Assembly (NCBI GenBank): GCA_028719205.1
Contig: JAQUKH010000008.1
Location: 1 to 64,000 of the forward strand
Length of the DNA stretch: 64,000 bases
Direction: 5' to 3'
Source of the DNA: a bacterium
GTDB lineage: Bacteria; JACRDZ01; JAQUKH01
The notes below the pieces were generated by a model. The model did no database searches and was not told where the DNA came from. It was given only the letters and a program-made list of their open reading frames with translations. Below are positions 50,034-58,640 of this stretch, piece by piece. Made by a program: the position numbers and the translations under genes. How positions within the stretch are numbered: the first letter of the stretch is position 1; every line of letters begins with the position of its first letter.

Positions 50034-50717
50034 TTACTGCGCTCTAATAACTGCCTCGGTGCCTTTATCGCTTTCATTATCAGAATCATCTACCGCTGAT
50101 ATCCTGAAGATATAATAAGTGGTAGTATCCAGTCCTTCAATGACACAAGTAGTTTCAGGGGGCTGGCCAATTTTTTCTCTTACTACATCATAACTGGCTC
50201 CGCCATTAGTTGACCTGTAAACATTATATTTAGCTAAATCCGGTTCAATATTTGCCGACCAGCTTAAATTAATCTTTCCGGCAACTACCACCAAAGCAGT
50301 AATGCCGGCAGGTATTGCAGGTGCAACATTGTCACCCTTAGCTTTACAAATAACTTCATCGCTATATTCACTCTCATTATTGGAATTATCCAAAGCTGTA
50401 ATTTTAAAAAAATAATTATTGCCCGGAATAAGTTTCGTAACGGTATAATTATTTGCCGATTGGCTTGCTATAAAATCTAATTTTCCCCCGCCCTGGCCGC
50501 CCCCATAAATGTTATAACCTAAAATATCATTTTCAGTATTAGCCGTCCAGCTTAAATTAATTTCGCCTTTTGTAGAACCGGTCAATGCTGTAAGCCCGGT
50601 TGGTTTTAAAGGCGCTTCAATATTTGACTGCGCAATCCCGCTTTCATCTTTTTTAGCGCAGCCGAAAAAAACCAAAAAAATAAATAAAATTACAGTAAAA
50701 TTTTTAATTAATTTCAT
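50034..50717 (-). CDS. Lipoprotein with two fibronectin type III domains
   Basis: Lipobox LVFFGC ends the signal peptide at Cys20. Two FN3 domains follow (PLKPTGLTALTGSTKGEINLSWTANTENDILGYNIY and PAIPAGITALVVVAGKINLSWSANIEPDLAKYNVYR), about 90 residues each. They serve for binding or spacing at the cell surface. It is first of the three-gene envelope operon with the barrel and the SLBB exporter. Confidence 0.85.
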   Translation of the reverse strand: MKLIKNFTVILFIFLVFFGCAKKDESGIAQSNIEAPLKPTGLTALTGSTKGEINLSWTANTENDILGYNIYGGGQGGGKLDFIASQSANNYTVTKLIPGNNYFFKITALDNSNNESEYSDEVICKAKGDNVAPAIPAGITALVVVAGKINLSWSANIEPDLAKYNVYRSTNGGASYDVVREKIGQPPETTCVIEGLDTTTYYIFRISAVDDSDNESDKGTEAVIRAQ

Positions 50718-50761
50718 TTTAACCTGCCAGCATGAACATTTTTTGTTTTACTTAAAAGCAC

Positions 50762-50790
50762 ATTATACTATTTAATTTTGTTTAAATCAA
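50762..50790 (-). promoter_or_regulatory. Promoter of the FN3/barrel/SLBB operon
   Basis: Minus-strand TTGATT (50785-50790), 17-base spacer and TATAAT (50762-50767), 45 bases before the ATG at 50717. Confidence 0.7.
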
Positions 50791-50813
50791 TAAAATTTAA
50801 ATCTCAAAATTTA

Positions 50814-50841
50814 TTGCATCCATATTATTTTATGATATAAT
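50814..50841 (+). promoter_or_regulatory. Promoter of the secreted metalloprotease gene
   Basis: TTGCAT (50814-50819), 16-base spacer and TATAAT (50836-50841). The ATG at 50851 starts only 10 bases after the -10, so the transcript would be nearly leaderless. No Shine-Dalgarno lies in TTCTTCTATT in front of it. Confidence 0.7.
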
Positions 50842-50850
50842 TCTTCTATT

Positions 50851-53676
50851 ATGAAAAGATTATTTTATCTTTTGTTATTGATTATCATTTTGCCACTGAT
50901 AACTGTTTCAGCGAATGAAAATGTTGAAAGTGAAATACTTAAAGAATGGCGTATTTTAAATTCAAAACCACAACTTTCCCCCGGTAAAAAGATATCCGGA
51001 ACTTCAAAAAACAGTGTTGAAATGAGTATGTTCCTGAACAAGGTAAATAAAAACTGGAACAAACTTTCATCTTCAACGCAAAATTTAATAAAACCAATTC
51101 TTTTAAGGCCAACAGATCTCTTATATTTAATCCCCGGCCAACAAGGTACAAACATTAATGTGGTTTATGATCCTAATTTTGGTTACGAATATTATGATAC
51201 TACCAATTTCAGGATTTATTATGCCAAAGGCGGAAAAGACGCCCCGCCAAGCCTTGATTTTGTCAAAATAATAGCCGGCGCGTTCGAATCAAGTTACGCC
51301 ATTGGGGTAACAAATAAAGGTTTTACCCCTCCGCCTGATGATTTTAACTTTACAACACAAAGATCTGCCGATAATAACGGAGGCGATTCAAGATATGATG
51401 TTTATCTTAAAGATATTGGAACTAACTTTATAGGGACTTTCGGCTGGACACAGCCTGAAGGAATCCCGAACAATCAAAGTAAGGATTATGTCAGATATAG
51501 TTTTATAGTAATGGATAATGATTATGCGACTGCCGCTACCCCATATAATGCAGACCCTCAATATGATACAACCCAAAGCCCTGAAAATTTCGCGAGGATC
51601 ACGGCTTCACATGAATTTTTTCACGCGATTCAATATAGTTATAATCAAAATGTAGACGACTGGTTCTTAGAAGCATCAGCAATATGGTTTGAAGATCAAG
51701 TATTTCCATATATTAATGATTATATCCGTTATTTAAAAGGAGATTTCAGATGGTTCTCCCTGCCTGAAATACCTTTAGACTTCGATACTACATCAAACAC
51801 TCATAAATATGGCAGCGGGATCTGGCCTATTTTTCTGGAAAAGAAATTTTCCGGAATTTTAAAAAATTTCTTTGAGGATGCCGGTGCCACCAGTGCTCCA
51901 AACGTTTTTAACATTTTAGATACCAGGCTGCGGGCTGTTCCCAATAACAGCAGTTTGTCTTCCGCTTTCTCAAAATTTACAGTTTGGAATTATTTCACAG
52001 GGAAAAATGATGATGGCGCGCATTATCCCGACGGCGCGCTTTATGACACTTTATACATTTATAATACGACATCTGATTATATGCCAGATCCCAGAGTAAC
52101 TCCAATCGGTATCAATGAAAAATTACCCGGATATCTGGGATCAAATTATCTGATTTTCACAAAGAGCGGATCCAACCTGAGAATAGTGCTTAACGGGAGT
52201 GAATTTACTCCGGTTAATTTATCATGGAACGCGTCTGTAATAATAAAATCCGGGGCAACTTATACCGAAACTACAATCGTACTTGACGCGCAAAATGCCG
52301 GAGGAATAAACATTACTTCACCATATGACACCGTAATTCTTATCCCCAGTATTTACGAAACCGCGCACGCTAAATCTGATTTAACCAGGCTGCCATATGA
52401 ATATGGATTTTCCAGTGATACTGTCGCGCCTTCAATCATATCCGCTCTTGCCGCGTCTGATGTTCCGCTTGATCAAGGCTACACTATCGCGCTTAAATGG
52501 TCCGCATCTCCAGATGACACTACAGGAGGCAGTATAGATAGTTATGATATTCTTCGAAGCACATCATCCGGAACAGGATTTTCATTAGCAGCCTCTGTTA
52601 TTCCAAATGGTTCCGCTCTCTATAGTACAACAAACACCGTTCCGGCAAATAAAACTAATTATTATTATAAAATACGTGCCAGAGATAAATGGTATAATTA
52701 TAACACTGCCGGAGAGATCGAGTCTTTACCGGTTATGGCAATAGATGATAAACCGCCAGGCCCTCCCACAAATGCAAAAGCTTCTGATACGCCTCTTGAT
52801 GAAGGCGGGAGCATCAATGTAACGTGGAATAAATCAGCTGATGATGGAAATGGAGCTTTTGATGTCGCGAAATATACTATTTTCCGGGCCGCGAATCTTG
52901 CAGGGCCGTTCCAAACCGCGGGAGTCGCGAGTCAGGGAAAAACAATTTTTTACGATACTCCCGTAATTAATAATACCGATTACTGGTACTATGTCGTGGC
53001 TGAAGATGGAAATCCTAACTATTCTACTTCTAACGTAACCGACTCTGCCCAGGCAAGAGATGATTTCACGCCGCCGCCTACTGATTTCAAAGCGGTTGGT
53101 ATAGATGATAGAATATCACTTAGTTGGAAAAATCCGACAGTACCGGATTTTGTAAAGGTCTTTATCAGAAGGAAAAACGAATCTCACCCCGTCAATAAAA
53201 CCGACGGCACAGGTGTCTATGAAGGAATTGATTCCACTTTGGCAGATAACAATAGTATAACCGTCGGCCAGACTTATTACTATTCAGCGATCTCTTATGA
53301 TACCGCGGGAAATGAATCCTCTCTGGATGACGGAAGCCGGGCACAGGCCGCTATCACACTTAAAGCGTTTAATTATCCCAATCCCACATTTTCAGGCCAA
53401 ACCACTATCAGGTACCAGTTAGAAAACACATCCGGGATCGAAGCCACCCTTTACATCTTTGATATCGCGGGGGAACTTGTTTTAAAAATAGATAATATCT
53501 TATATAACTCCAATAATACACAACCTATTGCCGGAACGCCTGTCTATGATTACAGCTGGGACGGTAATAACGGCAAAGGGCGTCAAGTCGCAAGCGGCGT
53601 ATATATCTTTATTATTGAGGCTAAAGACAGTATTTCTAAAAAAGACAGAACAGGAAAGATCGCGGTGATAAAATGA
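50851..53676 (+). CDS. Large secreted putative zinc metalloprotease with FN3 and FlgD-like C-terminal domain
   Basis: The 941-residue protein has a signal peptide (MKRLFYLLLLIIILPLITVSA). A zinc motif HEFFH near residue 254 with a downstream WFLEASAIWFED gives the likely third ligand Glu; this is the MXAN_6640-type gluzincin pattern. Several FN3-like units follow (SALAASDVPLDQGYTIALKWSAS, NAKASDTPLDEGGSINVTWNKS, AVGIDDRISLSWKNP). The last ~90 residues (AFNYPNPTFSGQTTIRYQL...YSWDGNNGKGRQVASGVYIFIIEA) resemble the FlgD-type Ig domain often found as a sorting tail. The ATGA overlap couples it to the PorV-family gene. Confidence 0.85.
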   Translation: MKRLFYLLLLIIILPLITVSANENVESEILKEWRILNSKPQLSPGKKISGTSKNSVEMSMFLNKVNKNWNKLSSSTQNLIKPILLRPTDLLYLIPGQQGTNINVVYDPNFGYEYYDTTNFRIYYAKGGKDAPPSLDFVKIIAGAFESSYAIGVTNKGFTPPPDDFNFTTQRSADNNGGDSRYDVYLKDIGTNFIGTFGWTQPEGIPNNQSKDYVRYSFIVMDNDYATAATPYNADPQYDTTQSPENFARITASHEFFHAIQYSYNQNVDDWFLEASAIWFEDQVFPYINDYIRYLKGDFRWFSLPEIPLDFDTTSNTHKYGSGIWPIFLEKKFSGILKNFFEDAGATSAPNVFNILDTRLRAVPNNSSLSSAFSKFTVWNYFTGKNDDGAHYPDGALYDTLYIYNTTSDYMPDPRVTPIGINEKLPGYLGSNYLIFTKSGSNLRIVLNGSEFTPVNLSWNASVIIKSGATYTETTIVLDAQNAGGINITSPYDTVILIPSIYETAHAKSDLTRLPYEYGFSSDTVAPSIISALAASDVPLDQGYTIALKWSASPDDTTGGSIDSYDILRSTSSGTGFSLAASVIPNGSALYSTTNTVPANKTNYYYKIRARDKWYNYNTAGEIESLPVMAIDDKPPGPPTNAKASDTPLDEGGSINVTWNKSADDGNGAFDVAKYTIFRAANLAGPFQTAGVASQGKTIFYDTPVINNTDYWYYVVAEDGNPNYSTSNVTDSAQARDDFTPPPTDFKAVGIDDRISLSWKNPTVPDFVKVFIRRKNESHPVNKTDGTGVYEGIDSTLADNNSITVGQTYYYSAISYDTAGNESSLDDGSRAQAAITLKAFNYPNPTFSGQTTIRYQLENTSGIEATLYIFDIAGELVLKIDNILYNSNNTQPIAGTPVYDYSWDGNNGKGRQVASGVYIFIIEAKDSISKKDRTGKIAVIK

Positions 53677-54626
53677 AGTTGCAAGTTACAAGTCACAAGT
53701 CACAAGTTAAAACTTTATTAACTATTATCTTAATTTATTTTTTTATAACAGTTTACCAGGTTTTTGCCGGATCGCAAGATGCGGGAGATGCCGCCGCTTT
53801 TTTAAAAAGCGGGCAAAGTGTCCGGGCGCTTGGCATGGGAAAGGCTTTTACAGCTATCGCGGACGACGCAAGCGCGTCATACTGGAATCCCGCGGGGCTT
53901 GCGCAGCTTAACAAAAATGAATTTATGTTCATGTACAGTAAACCTTTCAGCCTGGTCTCAGGGATCCAAAATGAAAATATTGCTTTCGCGTTGCCATTTA
54001 GTTTTGATTACAATTATGAAAATTTAAAAGCCGCTGTCGGATTTAACATAATTTATTCCGCGGTAGACGGGATCAAAGGTTACACTGAACAGGCCCTGCC
54101 GACAGGCGAAGAATTTTCCAACCGGGATATGGCATACCTTCTATCCTGCGGTGTTAACGGATTAATACAGAATACTGACCTGGGAATAACTTTCAAAATA
54201 ATATCTCAAAAAATATATACTTATTCCGATTATGGTTTCGGAGCTGATATTGGTTCTCTCTATCACTGGCAAAATTTCAGGTTTGGATTGGTGCTTCAGG
54301 ACGTGCTCCAGGCAAAAATAAAGCTTAAAGACACATCGGATATCATCCCTGTTAAACTTAAAACAGGTATAGCTTATTCGATCCCGGATATATTCACTGT
54401 TTCTATGGGATTAGACCTGATCAGGAACCGGGATCTGAAGGAACATTTTGGGATAGAATATACAATAGCTAAATTAGTTTCCCTGAGAGGTGGATATACA
54501 ACCGACACAAACGAAATAACCGCCGGACTTGGATTTAAGAAAGAGGCTTATGAGATCAATTATGCCTTTGCCCGCCATGAAGAACTGGAAAACAGCCACC
54601 GGGTCTCACTCAGCATAAGATTTTGA
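53673..54626 (+). CDS. PorV/PorQ-family outer-membrane protein (UPF0164-like)
   Basis: The core AGSQDAGDAAAFLKSGQSVRALGMGKAFTAIADDASASYWNPAGLAQL is the family signature. The rest is a beta-barrel of about 290 residues ending RVSLSIRF. PorV proteins take part in type IX secretion by carrying substrates with C-terminal sorting domains, and the gene before this one has such a domain. Between the ATG and the signal peptide (TLLTIILIYFFITVYQVFA) sits the peptide KLQVTSHKSQVK, coded by the acaagtc-type repeat and probably a later insertion. Confidence 0.88.
   Translation: MKLQVTSHKSQVKTLLTIILIYFFITVYQVFAGSQDAGDAAAFLKSGQSVRALGMGKAFTAIADDASASYWNPAGLAQLNKNEFMFMYSKPFSLVSGIQNENIAFALPFSFDYNYENLKAAVGFNIIYSAVDGIKGYTEQALPTGEEFSNRDMAYLLSCGVNGLIQNTDLGITFKIISQKIYTYSDYGFGADIGSLYHWQNFRFGLVLQDVLQAKIKLKDTSDIIPVKLKTGIAYSIPDIFTVSMGLDLIRNRDLKEHFGIEYTIAKLVSLRGGYTTDTNEITAGLGFKKEAYEINYAFARHEELENSHRVSLSIRF
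53675..53708 (+). repeat. acaagtc-type short tandem repeat at the start of the PorV-family gene
   Basis: Units AAGTTGC, AAGTTAC, AAGTCAC, AAGTCAC and AAGTT in tandem code LQVTSHKSQVK. The same block of peptide occurs in CobT at 32.4 kb. Confidence 0.7.
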
Positions 54627-54627
54627 T

Positions 54628-55974
54628 ATGAAATTAAATATTGGATTGATAAATCTGGGATGTCCGAAAAATCTGGTTGACGCTGAAACCCTATTGGGTT
54701 TTATCTCTTTAGAAAAATTTACAATAACCGACATATCCAATGCTCAAATAGCAATAGTAAATACCTGCTGTTTTATAAAAGAAGCTACAAAAGAATCATT
54801 GGAAACTATTCTAAAACTATATCAATTAAAAAAAACAGGCCGCATAAAACTGATTTTGGTAACAGGCTGCCTTCCGCAGCGATATAAAAAAGACGCTTTT
54901 TCTGAATTAAAAGAAGCAGACGCTTTTATTGGGCCGGGGAAATATTCTGAAATAAACGATATTATTGAGAGTTGTTTAGATTCAAAAAGAGAGATCAGGA
55001 TAACCAGCCATCCGGATTACAATATTTCATACCGCCCTGTTTCCCTGACACCAAAGCATTATACATATTTAAAAATTTCAGACGGATGCTCAAATAAATG
55101 CCATTACTGTTCCATTCCTTCAATACGCGGCCCGTATCGAAGCAAGCCATGGAAGGATTTAAAAAATGAATTAAATTTTTTATCTAAAAATAAAAATTTA
55201 AAAGAACTGAATATTATAGGGCAGGATATCACCGCGTATGGAAATGACCTGAAAACCGGCATGGATCTTCCGTATTTGTTAAAAAATATTATTAAGGAAA
55301 CGTCTGTTCCCTGGATCCGGCTGCTTTACACTCACCCCAAACATTTTAAAGAAGAACTTCTGGACCTGATAAATTCTGAAAGACGCGTCTTAAGATATAT
55401 TGACCTGCCGCTTCAGCATATCAATGACAGGATACTTACAAAAATGAACCGCGGAGTTACGAGAAATGAAATTTCAAACCTGCTTGATAAAATAAGGGAT
55501 AAAACACCTCAAGTTGCCGTAAGAACAACCTTTATCGTAGGATTTCCTACAGAAACCGACAAAGAATTTGAAGAACTTTTGGATTTTGTTAAGCTGCAGA
55601 AATTCGACCGCCTGGGCGCGTTTAAATATTCCCCTGAAGAAGGAACAAAGGCCTTTTCTTTCAAACCCCGCGTTTCCGAGTCCATTCAGGAAGAAAGATA
55701 CCATGAACTTATGAGTGCCCAAAAAACAATTTCATTGGAAAAAAATAAAAAACTGATCGGGCAAAAAATAAATGTCTTGATAGACGGAGCCTCAACTAAA
55801 AAAAATTATTCTTTTTACGGGCGTTCTGGATCCGACGCCCCGGAGATAGATAATACGGTCTGGATCAAAAAAAATAAAATGAAAAATGAAAATAAGATAA
55901 AAATAGGAAATTTCTACACAATAAAAATTACACAGGCAAAACATTACGATCTTGTAGGAGAAATAGTCAGCTGA
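54628..55974 (+). CDS. rimO: Ribosomal protein S12 methylthiotransferase
   Basis: The 448-residue enzyme adds a methylthio group to Asp of ribosomal protein S12. The N-terminal domain has INLGCPKNLVDAETLLG, with cysteines at 12, 46 (NTCC) and 80 (TGC) for one cluster. The radical SAM motif is CSNKCHYCSIP near residue 155, and a TRAM domain closes the protein. The LGCPKNLVD form separates RimO from MiaB. It is 1 base after the PorV-family stop. Confidence 0.93.
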   Translation: MKLNIGLINLGCPKNLVDAETLLGFISLEKFTITDISNAQIAIVNTCCFIKEATKESLETILKLYQLKKTGRIKLILVTGCLPQRYKKDAFSELKEADAFIGPGKYSEINDIIESCLDSKREIRITSHPDYNISYRPVSLTPKHYTYLKISDGCSNKCHYCSIPSIRGPYRSKPWKDLKNELNFLSKNKNLKELNIIGQDITAYGNDLKTGMDLPYLLKNIIKETSVPWIRLLYTHPKHFKEELLDLINSERRVLRYIDLPLQHINDRILTKMNRGVTRNEISNLLDKIRDKTPQVAVRTTFIVGFPTETDKEFEELLDFVKLQKFDRLGAFKYSPEEGTKAFSFKPRVSESIQEERYHELMSAQKTISLEKNKKLIGQKINVLIDGASTKKNYSFYGRSGSDAPEIDNTVWIKKNKMKNENKIKIGNFYTIKITQAKHYDLVGEIVS

Positions 55975-57152
55975 TGAAAGAACTTAACCACACAGGCCGC
56001 GGGAGAAATAAATATTTCCTTATAATCAATTTTCTTATCGCGGTCATAATAATCCTTTTTATTTATCATCTCTATCTTGGAGACCGGATAAATATTAACA
56101 CGCCATACATTGGAGATTCTACCTATTCTTCCGGCCAGATAGATATTCTCCTTAAAGACGGGATTATAACTAATAATTATCAGACAGTATTCGAGACATT
56201 CGCGAAATCTTTAAGCCCCGTTATAGAAATAAAGAACAAAGGCGATTCCAATAAAAATATAATCCTGGTCGTTAAAAATATAGATGTGGAAAATTCCGGA
56301 ACTGAAATTACAGGTAAAGCGGAAATAAAAAAACTGAAAAACAGCCTTCTTTTCAAACTTGAATTGGACAAGAACTCCGTATCTAAAATAAAAGTCTTTC
56401 CCAAAAATGAAAATGATAAATTTGTTTTCGCGGTAATAGGCGACACTCGCGGCAGTGAAAGCCCTTTCACGAACAAGCGTGGAAGTTATTTCATTTACAG
56501 GCAATTTGAAAAAGAGATCAATGAAATTAAGCCTGCCTTTTGGATCAATCTCGGGGATATGGTCAATTCAGGACAACCATATCAATACCGCCGCTTTAAG
56601 GAACAAATAAAAAATATCCCTTTTCCGTTCTTTCCTGTTATAGGGAATCATGAATTTGTAAATCCCATCGGCGAGAAATATTTTAAAGCCTTGTTCGGAA
56701 ATACCAACTACAGTTTTAATTACGGCAATTACCATTTTATTATCATTGATAATTCCAAAGGTGATTTTTCAAAAGAAAATTTTGACTGGCTGGAAAAAGA
56801 TATAAATGAAAATTTAAAGAAATATATAATTGTATTCGCGCATATGCCGGTCTTTGACCCTCGTCCGGGCAAAGATTACGCGATGAAAAACAAAGATAAC
56901 GCTTGGCACCTCGAGGAAATATTCATAAAGAATAAAATAAAATACGTATTCGCGGGCCACCTTCACGGATTTGCCTATGCTAAAAGAAAAGGCGTGGAAT
57001 ATTATATTTCAGCCGGCGGCGGGGCAAAACTGGAAACTAAAAATGATTTTTATAATTACCTTCTGGTAAAAGCTGACGGAAAAAAACTGGAAGTGGAAAT
57101 CCGCAAACTGAACCCGCCTTTTATTTTAAGCGGGTTTAAGCGGTATTATTAA
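55974..57152 (+). CDS. Membrane-anchored calcineurin-like metallophosphoesterase
   Basis: One membrane anchor (YFLIINFLIAVIIILFIYHLYL) precedes a short extracytoplasmic domain (to about 150) and a metallophosphoesterase: IGDTRGSE, INLGDMVNSG, GNHEF, FAHMPVF and FAGHLHG. These are the five di-metal motifs. It acts on the outer face of the inner membrane; the phosphate substrate is unknown. ATG overlaps the rimO stop by one base. Confidence 0.9.
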   Translation: MKELNHTGRGRNKYFLIINFLIAVIIILFIYHLYLGDRININTPYIGDSTYSSGQIDILLKDGIITNNYQTVFETFAKSLSPVIEIKNKGDSNKNIILVVKNIDVENSGTEITGKAEIKKLKNSLLFKLELDKNSVSKIKVFPKNENDKFVFAVIGDTRGSESPFTNKRGSYFIYRQFEKEINEIKPAFWINLGDMVNSGQPYQYRRFKEQIKNIPFPFFPVIGNHEFVNPIGEKYFKALFGNTNYSFNYGNYHFIIIDNSKGDFSKENFDWLEKDINENLKKYIIVFAHMPVFDPRPGKDYAMKNKDNAWHLEEIFIKNKIKYVFAGHLHGFAYAKRKGVEYYISAGGGAKLETKNDFYNYLLVKADGKKLEVEIRKLNPPFILSGFKRYY

Positions 57153-57171
57153 TTATCCCCTTAACTCAAGT

Positions 57172-58236
57172 TTATGTTTCACGGCTTGTCAACCCTATCA
57201 AAATACATAAAGCAAATCCGGAAAGAACCGCGATCTGGCCGTTAAAAGTGGCTCCGCCCGCGGAACTGTTCAGATTAAAATTCTGCAGCATCGCGCCCCC
57301 TGCCAAAAGGCCCAAAACGGTTACTCCCGCGTCGCTATCGCCGCTTCCGGCAAGTATCAACTGCCTGAAAGGGCATCCGCCCGCGAGCGATCCGCTGAAA
57401 CCGACTAATCCCATTCCCAGAAAATCCCAGATATAACTCGGTGAAGAACCCTGATACGCGATGGTACCCGGCTGAAAATCTTTAATAAATAAATAGCTCA
57501 AAAAAGCGCTGATCAAAAAGGCAAAACTCCCGTAAAGCAGGGTCATTTCTTTTCCTAAAATGAAATTACTAATGCTCCCCAAAACGCAATATCGCGAATA
57601 ATAACAAACACCTCCGATAATTAATCCGATAAACAGGGATAAATACACAGGCGAAAAGCTGGTACCCGGGCCGCTTACACTTTGAAGAATAAAAGAAGGC
57701 TTTATAAAAATAAATAACAGTAAAATAAAAGCCAATAAGGGAATAAAGATCCCTTCCACCCTTTTCGACTGGCTGGCCTCTCCCAGAGAAAAACCTGACT
57801 TTATATACTTTCCGCCGGCCCATACCCCGGCTATCAACCCTGATAACCCGATAAGGCTCATGACCTCCCCGCCGGAAATTCTATAAAATAATTTTATCGG
57901 GCACCCGAGATAAACCCCCGCCCCGATCATCATCAGTATCCCTAAAACAAACCTGGTAAAAGGAGCACGCCCGCCGCGGACATTAAATTCACGCCGCAAA
58001 ATACTTATAAAGAATGCGCCTAAAATAAACCCGATGATTTCCGGCCTGATATACTGCATACGGTTGTTAGCGTGCAAGCCTAAACTTCCCGCGATATTTT
58101 CCATAAAACAGGAAACACAAACCCCCGTGCGAAAAGGATTCCCATATTTTTCAAGAACTACCCCTCCAACACCCAATAAAATCCCTGACAAAATAACCGA
58201 TAATAACGTCCAATTATATTCTTTTTTCATTCGCAC
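57172..58236 (-). CDS. YedE-type membrane protein, putative selenium transporter
   Basis: The 354-residue protein has about ten membrane segments. N-terminal TGVCVSCFMENIAGSLGLH and QYIRPEIIGFILGAF, and the C-terminal GGCPFRQLILAGSGDSDAGVTVLGLLAGG, are the two YeeE/YedE (sulfur-transport-like) repeats. YedE-like proteins are linked to selenium metabolism in genomes that also hold selenium enzymes. No selD, selA or yedF lies in the window. It overlaps the next gene by 10 bases. Confidence 0.88.
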   Translation of the reverse strand: MRMKKEYNWTLLSVILSGILLGVGGVVLEKYGNPFRTGVCVSCFMENIAGSLGLHANNRMQYIRPEIIGFILGAFFISILRREFNVRGGRAPFTRFVLGILMMIGAGVYLGCPIKLFYRISGGEVMSLIGLSGLIAGVWAGGKYIKSGFSLGEASQSKRVEGIFIPLLAFILLLFIFIKPSFILQSVSGPGTSFSPVYLSLFIGLIIGGVCYYSRYCVLGSISNFILGKEMTLLYGSFAFLISAFLSYLFIKDFQPGTIAYQGSSPSYIWDFLGMGLVGFSGSLAGGCPFRQLILAGSGDSDAGVTVLGLLAGGAMLQNFNLNSSAGGATFNGQIAVLSGFALCILIGLTSRET

Positions 58237-58634
58237 CCTCTCCCGAACCTTCTTCTCATATAATAGGCATCTTTTAAACCTTGTTTAGTATTTTTATCCC
58301 CGGGATCTTTTTTTAATTTTTCTGTAAGTTCATAAATAGTTTTTTTAATGACATTTTTGATCTCATCGCCCAGAAATAATTCAGATTTTTCATCTAAATA
58401 ATTCGGTTCTGCCTCAATTGCCTTTCGGTATTCTGAAATTGCCGGGATATAATCATTTTGGTTGAAATATGATCGTGCGGAATCAATATTTGACTGCAGC
58501 GGGGAAGAAACAACTACAACTTTATCAACTCTTAAATCATTACTTTCATAAGTATGCCCAAGAAAAAGCGATACAACAGCGATAAAGATCCCTGTTAACG
58601 CGACCAAGCTTATTTTTTCAATACCTGTTGACAT
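58227..58634 (-). CDS. TPR-like anchored protein next to the YedE gene
   Basis: A short N-terminal segment and membrane helix (LVALTGIFIAVVSLFLGHTY) precede a tetratricopeptide-like unit ARSYFNQNDYIPAISEYRKAIEAEPN (about residues 53-78) and a C-terminal helical part ending GRGCE. The function is unknown. It is translated just before the YedE gene (10-base overlap) and 6 bases after the SpoIID stop. Confidence 0.75.
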   Translation of the reverse strand: MSTGIEKISLVALTGIFIAVVSLFLGHTYESNDLRVDKVVVVSSPLQSNIDSARSYFNQNDYIPAISEYRKAIEAEPNYLDEKSELFLGDEIKNVIKKTIYELTEKLKKDPGDKNTKQGLKDAYYMRRRFGRGCE

Positions 58635-58640
58635 ATTTGG

